Shown here one piece after another: positions 33,092 through 39,616 of a stretch of 39,616 nt of DNA. The notes beneath the pieces are model-generated. The model worked only from the letters and a program-made list of their open reading frames with translations. It made no database searches and was not told the DNA's origin. The position numbers were made by a program, and so were the translations under genes. Where the stretch lies: the NCBI GenBank assembly GCA_023434365.1, contig JAEYSV010000036.1, forward strand, positions 1 to 39,616, read 5' to 3'. This stretch comes from Bacillota bacterium. Lineage in GTDB: Bacteria > Bacillota > Clostridia > Lachnospirales > Lachnospiraceae. Within the stretch, counting starts at the first letter, position 1, and every line of letters begins with the position of its first letter.

Positions 33092-33155
33092 ATAGAAAAT
33101 AATAAGCATTTCCTGTGATATAAAAAAAAGCTCCTACCTATAATGATAGAAGCTT
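33092..33155 (-). terminator. Terminator of the GNAT - GGDEF operon, followed by a second hairpin
   Basis: AAGCTCCTA (33128-33136) pairs with TAGAAGCTT (33147-33155) with one G-U pair, and T8 follows on the minus strand (33129-33122). Next to it (33092-33122) ATATCA-TAG-AAAT and ATTT-CTG-TGATAT make a second long hairpin. It belongs to a stretch resembling the element at 3581-3630. Confidence 0.85.
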
Positions 33156-33166
33156 ATCTTATTACG

Positions 33167-35143
33167 CTATTCATTTCTCGAATAATTAAACCCAGTTTTT
33201 ATTTTCATTTTTTTCTTATTTTCAAACATTTTCTTATCCGCTATTGAGACCAGAGATTCAACTGTCATCCCTTCCTGTGGCTGAACACATATTGCCCCTA
33301 AACTAAGATAGATTGGAAAGCTGCTTTTATGATTTGCATTATATTGTTCCAAATAATCATTAATCTTTTCACATTGTTTTTGAGCCATATTCATATTAAA
33401 GTTCCCTACAAGAATCTGAGTATATTCGTCTCCACCCATGCGAAAACTCTTTGCATAGGTATCGTCCTCGTAATCTTCTAAGCTCTTTTTAAGCGCATTG
33501 GCCACCTCAATCAATGCTATATCACCGCTATTGTGACCATAAGTATCATTAATATACTTTAGACAGTTCAAATCTCCTGCAATTAATATAATATTCTTAC
33601 TTTCTTCGATTGCCTTATCTAGCATTGGTTTCGCATAAATATTAAATCCATTACGATTATAGATTCCAGTTAATAGATCTCGCACGGCGTTGTCATGCAT
33701 CTCTGCATACATTCGTTTAATTTTTTTGTACATCATATTAATGGTACGTTCTTTTCGTATTGATTCCAATACGTTGTTAAGATTTCTCAACCACATACAA
33801 TAATTCGTGCTAAACCGTTTCGTAGCATCCTTGTAAGAAAGCACCGCATAACCAAAACACCGATCATTAAAATGAATTGGTGAAAAGAAATATGCTCTTG
33901 ATTCCTCTTTTTCCTCCATTAGATCTGGTAACATAATGGATACTGGAAAAGTGCGCTCCAAATCAACTCGATGACTCTCCGGATGTTTTTCATGTACCAG
34001 CAACATTTGCTCAGCGTAACCATCTACCTGATATGGTACTCCTTGAATTCCTTCGTAATTCTCCCAATTTTCGCACAGACACAGATAGTAATCATCAAAT
34101 CGCTCAATATAATGGGTATACCAATCCGCTTTCCAAAGGCACTCTTCTAAATCCGGAGCACCTATCATACTTTCCATCATAAAATTAAATCCAGAATGAA
34201 ATCCATAATCATCTTCATATGCTGTTTTGTAAACTATCTTTTTATCCACACCATTATCAAGATTTTGCTGACAGCTGCAACTATTGGTTAGCACCAATTT
34301 GACATCTCGTTTTTCACATTCTAGTTTAGGTACTTTCCCATCAGATATTGCCATTATCGCTTGAAAAGCCGTGATACCAACAATCTCAATATCACAAATC
34401 ACAGAAGTTACCGAGTACCTTCTCGTAATTCCATTCCCATTTGCGTCATATCCAGCTAATAAGACATCTTCTGGAACGTGATAACCTCTCTTTTCTAACG
34501 CATCCTGCACACTAATTGCCATCGTATCGGAAGCACATATTATCGCATCAGGCAACTTGCCCTCATAGCGGTATAGAATCGTTTCAACAGCTTCTTCTCC
34601 TTTATTATACCAGAAGTCTCCGTAAACAACATTTTTCTCTGTAAACTCTATGCCATGCTTTGTGAGAGATTGTTGAAATCCTTGTAGCCTTTGCTCGGCA
34701 ATACAGTGATTTTGCCATCCGGACATAAACACAATCTCTTTACAACCATGTTCATCGATAAAATGATCTGTCAAGGTTTCAATCTCATAGATATTGGGAG
34801 CTGAAACAACAGGAAAGTTACGACTTTCCCCTTCAACAAAAAGTACCTTATCTTTATAATTCTCATATAAGTAATCTTCAAGTTTAACGCTGTAATCCTT
34901 ATAATTAATGGAATCTTGTAGCACAATTACTCCATCAATCATATCATAATTAGGCAGGTTGAAAATATTCGCTTCCCCAATACTAAATTCCTCAGAACCT
35001 GCATCCAAAGAAAAAGAGGTGAAAACTAATATGTCTACGTCTGCTTTTTTTGCCTCCACAAAAACTGCATCTAAAAATTCTGCTTGAAAATTATTATCTG
35101 GTCTGGACAATAAAATCGCTATTCTCTTACGCATTGATCTCAT
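33167..35143 (-). CDS. Cytoplasmic LacI-type sugar-binding domain fused to GGDEF (diguanylate cyclase)
   Basis: The product has 658 residues. Residues about 7-275 form a periplasmic-binding-protein-like sensor as in LacI/GalR regulators ('RIAILLSRPDNNFQAEFLDAV', 'DGVIVLQDS', 'CASDTMAISVQDALEKRGYHVPEDVLLAGYDAN'), but there is no helix-turn-helix in front. A linker region (about 300-475, Cys-rich at the beginning) leads to a GGDEF domain with an intact active site, GGDEY (570-574). No signal peptide or membrane helix is visible, so a cytoplasmic ligand is expected to control c-di-GMP synthesis. An RxxD inhibition site is absent. It follows the GNAT gene after 10 bases, so they are cotranscribed. 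The ligand is unknown. Confidence 0.9.
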   Translation of the reverse strand: MRSMRKRIAILLSRPDNNFQAEFLDAVFVEAKKADVDILVFTSFSLDAGSEEFSIGEANIFNLPNYDMIDGVIVLQDSINYKDYSVKLEDYLYENYKDKVLFVEGESRNFPVVSAPNIYEIETLTDHFIDEHGCKEIVFMSGWQNHCIAEQRLQGFQQSLTKHGIEFTEKNVVYGDFWYNKGEEAVETILYRYEGKLPDAIICASDTMAISVQDALEKRGYHVPEDVLLAGYDANGNGITRRYSVTSVICDIEIVGITAFQAIMAISDGKVPKLECEKRDVKLVLTNSCSCQQNLDNGVDKKIVYKTAYEDDYGFHSGFNFMMESMIGAPDLEECLWKADWYTHYIERFDDYYLCLCENWENYEGIQGVPYQVDGYAEQMLLVHEKHPESHRVDLERTFPVSIMLPDLMEEKEESRAYFFSPIHFNDRCFGYAVLSYKDATKRFSTNYCMWLRNLNNVLESIRKERTINMMYKKIKRMYAEMHDNAVRDLLTGIYNRNGFNIYAKPMLDKAIEESKNIILIAGDLNCLKYINDTYGHNSGDIALIEVANALKKSLEDYEDDTYAKSFRMGGDEYTQILVGNFNMNMAQKQCEKINDYLEQYNANHKSSFPIYLSLGAICVQPQEGMTVESLVSIADKKMFENKKKMKIKTGFNYSRNE

Positions 35144-35153
35144 ACACCCCTTA

Positions 35154-35741
35154 TCATAGTGGTGAACCGAATTTTTTTGGATTAATTATTCCATAAAGAT
35201 CTACATCGATAATCCCTTGATTATTTCGATCTGCCATGATTCGTCTTCCTTCATACTTCATACCGCATTTTTGCATAACTCTCCCGGAATTGGGATTGTT
35301 CACATCATGTCTTGCTTCAATCCGATTGGCTCCTACTTTATCAAAAAAGAACTCAATGACCGCTTTTAATGCCTCTGAAGTAATCTTCTTATTCCAGAAT
35401 CGTGTTCCAATGCAGTATCCAATTTCTACTGCTCTTATGTTCTCTTTAATTTCTACGACCGAAATGCTACCAATTACTTCGCCGATTTCTTTCAATTCAA
35501 TTGCCCACTGATAAGTAGTAAGCTCTTCATATCGTTTCAGCCATGCTTTAATCACCATTTCCGAGGCGGATACCTCGGTATGCGTTGGCCAGGTTAAAAA
35601 CTTTGTTACCTCTGGGTCACCCGCCCAGTTACGAAACATTGCTTCACTATCCTCTAATCTAAAACGGCGTAAAATCAAACGTTCTGTCTCGATTGCAACC
35701 GTTCCAGTGTGAACTAAAACATATCTCCTCATATCAATCAC
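35154..35741 (-). CDS. GNAT family N-acetyltransferase (RimJ-like)
   Basis: This 195-residue acetyltransferase has the RimJ/Acetyltransf_3 pattern: 'ETERLILRRFRLEDSEAMFRNWAGDPEVTKFLTW', 'YQWAIELKEIGEVIGSISV', 'IGYCIGTRFWNKKITSEALKAVIEFFF' (acetyl-CoA binding loop) and 'NRIEARHDVNNPNSGRVMQKCGMKYEG'. The start is GTG at 35741, with GGGGGG six bases upstream; ATG three codons later is a possible alternative. It is the first gene of a two-gene unit with the sugar-sensing GGDEF protein. The substrate is unknown. Confidence 0.9.
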   Translation of the reverse strand: MIDMRRYVLVHTGTVAIETERLILRRFRLEDSEAMFRNWAGDPEVTKFLTWPTHTEVSASEMVIKAWLKRYEELTTYQWAIELKEIGEVIGSISVVEIKENIRAVEIGYCIGTRFWNKKITSEALKAVIEFFFDKVGANRIEARHDVNNPNSGRVMQKCGMKYEGRRIMADRNNQGIIDVDLYGIINPKKFGSPL

Positions 35742-35772
35742 ATGAATCCCCCCTTATTAAAATGCAACCATC

Positions 35773-37107
35773 TTATGTTGTTTCACGGTACTTACGATTT
35801 AAAATAAAATAATATGGTAGCTCAACAATTAACATCAAAATCCATCCTAACGCACTGGCGTAAGCCACCCCAATCAAGCCAATTTTAGGAACTAATATAA
35901 TGACGAACAATACTCGGACTGATATTTGAGTGAGCGTGCCAATTAAGGTAATTTTCATCTTCCCCATTCCACGAAAATAGCCTTGCATTCCATTCGTAAA
36001 AGCAGGAAGCACATAGAAAAAGGCCATTAATCCAAGATACTCCACTCCAATTGGTATCATTCCAACGTTATTTTCTGTTACAAATAGATTCATAACCGGA
36101 GTTCTTAATAGGAATATGGTACTGCAAATGAAAATCCAGTAGAAACACTCTAATAATAGACCTTGTGACAGGCCCTTTCTCACACGTTCTTTCTTTCCGG
36201 CCCCTCGATTCTGCGCAATAAACGTCATCATACCATGCGAGATGCTTTGCTCTGGTGTAAAAGCAAAATCATCGACGCGATTTACCGCATTAAATGCAGC
36301 AATGGCTTCCACTCCTAACGGATTAATCACAGATTGTATAATTAATTTGCCAATCGGCTGAGCAGACTGTTGTAGTGCCGTTATGGAACTATGTTGCAGT
36401 GTAACTTTAAGTAATACCTTATCAATGACAAGGTCTTTTTTACGTAGAATCAGTACCGGTACCTTTCGATATACATATATAACGCATAATACCACAGAAG
36501 TAGCCTCAGCTATTACCGTAGCAAGAGCTGCACCTGCCACTCCCATTGATAATACACCTACAAACAATACATCTAATAAAGCATTCATTACGCTTGCAAT
36601 CGCCAAAAATTTGACTGGTGTATTAGAATCTCCTACACTACGAAGTGAGGCGGCAATTGCATTATATAAAAAGGTAAAGGGTATTCCAAAAAATATGATG
36701 CGTAGATATACTATGGAATCGGACAGTATTTGCTCCGGTACATTCAAAAGCTTCATCAGTCCTTTGCTTGTGAGTAATCCTACACCCATAATCAGGATGG
36801 CAAAAAGAAGTCCAAATAAGATGGTAGTCGCTACCTCTCTTTTTAAACTTGTCCGGTCTCCAGCTCCAAAATATTCGCTCATAATTACCGAGGCGCCAAT
36901 ACAAATACCACTGATACCTAAAATTACAATACTAATTACAGGATTACCAACCCCGACTGCCGCTAGAGCATCCTGCCCTGCAAAACGTCCCACAATGATT
37001 GAATCCACTGCATTATATGTCAGCTGAAAAAGATTCCCGAGTATGATTGGCAACGAGAATCCAATCAGCTGCTTTTTTACCGATCCGTTAGTTAAGTCCT
37101 TTACCAT
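35773..37107 (-). CDS. MATE family multidrug efflux transporter
   Basis: This 444-residue membrane protein has twelve predicted helices, typical of MATE cation-coupled drug exporters. It starts 'MVKDLTNGSVKKQLIGFSLPIILGN' followed by 'LFQLTYNAVDSIIVGRFAG', a very typical opening, and repeats the pattern in the second half ('AIAAFNAVNRVDDFAFTPEQSI'). The frame begins five codons earlier at 37122, but ATG 37107 has AAAGG seven bases upstream and gives the family's usual N-terminus. It is separate from its neighbours. The substrate is unknown. Confidence 0.93.
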   Translation of the reverse strand: MVKDLTNGSVKKQLIGFSLPIILGNLFQLTYNAVDSIIVGRFAGQDALAAVGVGNPVISIVILGISGICIGASVIMSEYFGAGDRTSLKREVATTILFGLLFAILIMGVGLLTSKGLMKLLNVPEQILSDSIVYLRIIFFGIPFTFLYNAIAASLRSVGDSNTPVKFLAIASVMNALLDVLFVGVLSMGVAGAALATVIAEATSVVLCVIYVYRKVPVLILRKKDLVIDKVLLKVTLQHSSITALQQSAQPIGKLIIQSVINPLGVEAIAAFNAVNRVDDFAFTPEQSISHGMMTFIAQNRGAGKKERVRKGLSQGLLLECFYWIFICSTIFLLRTPVMNLFVTENNVGMIPIGVEYLGLMAFFYVLPAFTNGMQGYFRGMGKMKITLIGTLTQISVRVLFVIILVPKIGLIGVAYASALGWILMLIVELPYYFILNRKYRETT

Positions 37108-37211
37108 ATAAAAACCTTTCATTTGTCTATTCTGTCATCTACTGTTATTCTGTCATTTCTGCCAATATTATATATTAGTGTTCATTTCTCTTACCAATGT
37201 TTCTTCATACC

Positions 37212-37838
37212 TTAGCGTATAAAATTAGTTCGGTGATTTCTCTCATTTGCAGGTGGCATAATACCATTTTGCTTCCCTGCTTCGATACATTTAAGCATCC
37301 AAGCCATGTTTTTTCCGAGGTTTCTCATTGTCTGAAGACCTTCTTGATCTTTGGCTACATCCTCTGGGCAACTACCATGCACCATGTTCCAGTAAGAAGA
37401 AGATACCACTGGCATCTGTGCGATTGTGAAATACTTATTCAGTACATCAAGGGAAGCTGTAGTGCCTGCTCTTCTAGCGGAAGCAACCGCCAAACCTGGC
37501 TTAAACCAGAAGTTCTTGCCTCCAGCATAAAAAACTCGGTCAAGCAGAGAAAGAATTCTTCCACTTGGATGTGCATAGTATACAGGTGTTCCAAATACAA
37601 ATCCATCTGCTTCTTTTGCTTTCTCAATCACCATATTCACTATGTCGTCATCAAAGATACATTTCCCGCCAAGGGACGCACACTTACCGCATGCGGTACA
37701 ATCACGAATTGGTTGTTTTCCTAACTGTATAATTTCACAAGTAATCCCTTCTGCTTCAAGTACCGTTACAATTTCCGTCAAAGCGGTGTAAGTACATCCC
37801 TTTGCATTGGGACTTCCATTTAGTAATAAAACTTTCAT
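37212..37838 (-). CDS. Flavodoxin-family / NADPH-dependent FMN reductase
   Basis: This 208-residue flavoprotein has 'MKVLLLNGSPNAKGCTYTAL' at the N-terminus (FMN phosphate loop), 'CTACGKCASLGGKCIFDDD' (a Cys-x2-Cys-x2-Cys pattern common in the iron-sulfur flavoprotein and WrbA-like group, here with too few and differently spaced cysteines for a certain cluster) and 'DGFVFGTPVYYAHPSGRILSLLDR' (FMN isoalloxazine contact). It probably reduces quinones or other small electron acceptors. TATAAT lies upstream (minus strand, around 37870), and GGAGGAA precedes the ATG. Confidence 0.88.
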   Translation of the reverse strand: MKVLLLNGSPNAKGCTYTALTEIVTVLEAEGITCEIIQLGKQPIRDCTACGKCASLGGKCIFDDDIVNMVIEKAKEADGFVFGTPVYYAHPSGRILSLLDRVFYAGGKNFWFKPGLAVASARRAGTTASLDVLNKYFTIAQMPVVSSSYWNMVHGSCPEDVAKDQEGLQTMRNLGKNMAWMLKCIEAGKQNGIMPPANERNHRTNFIR

Positions 37839-37926
37839 GCTATTCCTCCTGCCTAATGATTATCATATTATTATAACATATTAGCGCAAGAAAAGTATAT
37901 ACCTGTTCCCACGGCCGAATATATGT

Positions 37927-39132
37927 CTACCGTTTTCGAACTAGCAATCCGGTGAACAATATCAGCATGATTCCCAATCCTAAAAAGGTGATATTAAGCC
38001 CTATCACATCAGCCAATAATCCAGTTAGTGGAAATAATGCAATCATCGCAACAGAAAACATCATGCTGCCAACTGAGATAATCGTGGCTCGTTGATTCGA
38101 TGGAATTATCTGATTCAAGGAATTTGATTGAATCGGATATAATAGTGAGTTCGTGTAATTCATTATCATAAAAGCTATTATTGATATGACCACATGATTA
38201 ATACTTATTAGTACTATACTAAGTCCCAACAAGATGGAGGCTACATACTTTGTGTAGTTTTTCATATGGCTCAGTATCATTTCACATGACAAAGCACCTG
38301 CAATGCCACCTGCTCCTGCGAGCAGCATAATAAGACTTATCTCTACTTTACTCAACCCATATAAACTAAAATACTGCTGTCCATAAAAATATATAACCGT
38401 ATGAAAAGAAAACACAATAGGATAATAAATTAATATATTAAGGACCGCTCGGTTTTCTTTAATTACCCGAAATGATTGTAAATAATGCTCTTTTAGAGAA
38501 ATACGCTCTTTACTTTCTTTCTGATGAATATTCGGTTCCTGTAACATAAAACAAGGAATGATCGAAAGTCCGACTATAATGAGTGATGCAAGATAACAAA
38601 ACTCAAAAGAAATCTCAGCAAGTGCACCACCCAAAAATGTTGCTAATCCCTGTGATACTTCTATAATTACATTCAAACGACTATTTACTTTAAGATACTG
38701 TGACTCATTCCCTGCCTGCTTCAAGCTATCAAAAACAAGCGCCTCTTCTGAGCCAGAATTCATGTTATTTCCTAAAGCAGTAAAAACAAAGGCTATGCAA
38801 AAACCTAATAAATTCGTAGAAAAAAGACATATTATGCTCGAAATGGCACTACAGGCTCGCCCAAGTATCATCAATCTCTTCCTGCCATATATATCAGCCC
38901 AAGCTCCGGAGGGGACTTCAAATATAAGACTGGTGATATGATAGGCCCCTTCTGCAATGCCAACCTGCCAAAGAGGTAATCCACGGTATATCATATAAAG
39001 TACCCAGATTGCCCCAGTCAGTTCAAAATTTCGAGTAAAATTATAAAGGTAATCAAGCGGTATGTTTTTACTAATCTCATTTTCTTTTTTATCTCTTAAC
39101 TTAGTAGTTTTTAATTTAATTAACGTTTTCAT
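37927..39132 (-). CDS. MFS transporter (probable drug efflux)
   Basis: This 401-residue transporter has eleven to twelve predicted helices. Motif A is visible as 'GAWADIYGRKRLMILGR' (about 85-101), between helices 2 and 3. 'FTALGNNMNSGSEEALVFDSLKQAGNESQYLKV' in helix 4 and its following loop is common in a group of uncharacterised MFS efflux proteins of Firmicutes. The second half starts with 'FHTVIYFYGQQYFSLYGLSK'. TAGGAG precedes the ATG. The gene is monocistronic and preceded by a leader of about 290 nt with a small ORF and two terminators. Drug export is inferred from family and leader architecture; the substrate is unknown. Confidence 0.9.
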   Translation of the reverse strand: MKTLIKLKTTKLRDKKENEISKNIPLDYLYNFTRNFELTGAIWVLYMIYRGLPLWQVGIAEGAYHITSLIFEVPSGAWADIYGRKRLMILGRACSAISSIICLFSTNLLGFCIAFVFTALGNNMNSGSEEALVFDSLKQAGNESQYLKVNSRLNVIIEVSQGLATFLGGALAEISFEFCYLASLIIVGLSIIPCFMLQEPNIHQKESKERISLKEHYLQSFRVIKENRAVLNILIYYPIVFSFHTVIYFYGQQYFSLYGLSKVEISLIMLLAGAGGIAGALSCEMILSHMKNYTKYVASILLGLSIVLISINHVVISIIAFMIMNYTNSLLYPIQSNSLNQIIPSNQRATIISVGSMMFSVAMIALFPLTGLLADVIGLNITFLGLGIMLILFTGLLVRKR

Positions 39133-39192
39133 ATTCTGCTCCTAGCATTCTCATAATTTATACTTACTTAAAACAGTAAGCTTGACGAACAC

Positions 39193-39227
39193 AAAAAAAA
39201 CACATGAACTTCGAATCATTCATATGT
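39193..39227 (-). terminator. Second intrinsic terminator in the MFS leader (T2)
   Basis: On the minus strand ACATATGAA (39227-39219) pairs with TTCATGTGT (39208-39200), 9 bp with one G-U, 10-nt loop, then T8. It lies 61 bases before the MFS start codon. Confidence 0.8.
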
Positions 39228-39279
39228 CTTAATCAGAGCTACTACTATCTTTTTATGGTGACAATCCGTGTTGGCTTAC

Positions 39280-39375
39280 CTAAAAAAGGGCGCAGTAGTC
39301 CTGTAATAACGAAAAAAGGTGTGATTTCGTTAAAGAACTGCTACTACAAATTGGGTTATACCCTAAGCCAGCCAT
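39280..39375 (-). CDS. 31-residue leader peptide ORF before the MFS gene
   Basis: On the minus strand AGGAGG (39388-39383) is seven bases before ATG 39375. The ORF has 31 codons, begins MAGLGYNPICSSSSLTK and ends in QDYCALF with its stop in the U-run of terminator T1. An ATG at 39380 (frame MRWLA, then stop) is only two bases from AGGAGG and less likely, but also possible. The whole body of the ORF covers both arms of T1, so a translating or stalled ribosome must affect the hairpin. Expression is not proven; the ideal ribosome binding site is the main argument. Confidence 0.65.
   Translation of the reverse strand: MAGLGYNPICSSSSLTKSHLFSLLQDYCALF
39282..39347 (-). terminator. First intrinsic terminator in the MFS leader (T1)
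   Basis: On the minus strand GTAGTAG (39347-39341) pairs with CTACTGC (39298-39292), with an inner perfect stem AACGAAA/TTTCGTT (39331-39325 and 39314-39308). CCC and T6 follow. The left arm sequence GTAGTAGC recurs downstream at about 39238-39247, so the right arm has two possible partners. Confidence 0.75.
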
Positions 39376-39430
39376 CTCATTGCCTCCTAATCTTTTACCA
39401 TAAATGATAAATATTCATACTATTATAACA

Positions 39431-39459
39431 ATTGTACCATAACCTTCCTTTTCTGTAAA
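39431..39459 (-). promoter_or_regulatory. Promoter of the MFS leader transcript
   Basis: On the minus strand TTTACA (39459-39454), 17-base spacer, TACAAT (39436-39431). Start of transcription near 39424, so the leader has about 290 nt. TATAAT at 39427-39422 is an alternative -10 without a matching -35. Confidence 0.75.
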
Positions 39460-39481
39460 CACTCTGTTTTTTTACTATAAA

Positions 39482-39616
39482 GATTAGGGCGTCAATTTGC
39501 ACAATTCTGTTTGTGAATCGTGATGCAAGGCATAGTTCATTCGCAACACGCTCTCGCTTGGATGAAGTTCGTAGTGGCACATAAGGCCCTAAAATACAGG
39601 GCCAAAGTGCCAACGA
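39482..39616 (-). repeat. Dispersed structured repeat, copy 3 (inverted, internally deleted, cut by window edge)
   Basis: This is the reverse complement of copy 2 positions 3638-3800. It lacks 29 bases that lie between two TTGACG words in copy 2, and has one extra T in the GTATTT hairpin loop. The large hairpin is complete except for the outermost bases beyond the window. It ends about 25 bases upstream of the MFS promoter. Confidence 0.92.

Noticed and set aside
36383..37027. 214-codon plus-strand frame opposite the MATE gene
   Set aside because: It is the antisense of a well-conserved membrane protein gene and has no recognisable product.

Overview
The window looks like chromosomal DNA of a low-GC Gram-positive (Firmicutes), most likely a Lachnospiraceae clostridium of the Lachnoclostridium/Clostridium phytofermentans type. 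The grounds are AT-rich codon use, strong AGGAGG ribosome binding sites, consensus TTGACA/TATAAT promoters, many U-tailed hairpin terminators, and families common in that group (YitT, DegV, DUF3810, PadR-DUF2812, MATE, three-adaptor ABC exporters). The species is inferred. No phage module, CRISPR array or intact insertion sequence is visible. The only trace of a mobile element is a decayed IS256-type transposase scrap at 7075-7222.

Layout, left to right. 1-117: truncated copy of a dispersed structured repeat. 170-4467: rarA, a zinc-dependent phospholipase C family protein, a lipoprotein, a full copy of the repeat (3634-3804) and an ECF-transporter S component. 4720-7222: an orotate-PRTase-like protein, an autoregulated-looking PadR regulator, its DUF2812 partner (N-terminus interrupted by a stop codon) and the transposase scrap. 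7282-11135: a multidomain N-acetylmuramoyl-L-alanine amidase, a pyrimidine-rich degenerate repeat, DegV and two small membrane proteins. 11228-15201: an ECF sigma factor with a membrane partner, YitT and a DUF3810 membrane metallopeptidase. 15385-15890: a cold-shock gene with a long structured leader. 15922-19180: a membrane metallophosphoesterase, then a kdgK-IclR operon with a near-ideal promoter and a KdgR-like operator. 19240-27191: a six-gene exporter operon (three HlyD/MacA-like adaptors, one large FtsX-type permease, two ATPases, one with an AbrB-like tail). 27454-27524: tRNA-Gly(CCC). 27582-30161: a repeat-rich membrane protein and a GGDEF-EAL protein. 30359-32962: a cadC - HMA protein - cadA heavy-metal operon with operator. 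33122-35741: a GNAT acetyltransferase and a cytoplasmic sugar-binding-domain/GGDEF fusion. 35773-39459: a MATE pump, a flavodoxin-family reductase and an MFS transporter with a long leader. 39482-39616: inverted copy of the dispersed repeat.

Functional themes are export and stress defence (ABC exporter, MATE, MFS, Zn/Cd ATPase), envelope work (amidase, phospholipase-like protein, ECF sigma/anti-sigma, DUF3810), c-di-GMP signalling (one probable phosphodiesterase, one probable cyclase) and 2-keto-3-deoxygluconate use.

The most interesting signals are regulatory. They are: (i) a 290-nt MFS leader with a 31-codon ORF, two intrinsic terminators and a duplicated pairing arm; (ii) three copies of a hairpin repeat, two direct and one inverted, lying at or near the window ends; (iii) the PadR operator that overlaps a false start codon; (iv) a terminator whose arm lies inside the next operon's promoter; and (v) a terminator-like hairpin in the cold-shock leader.
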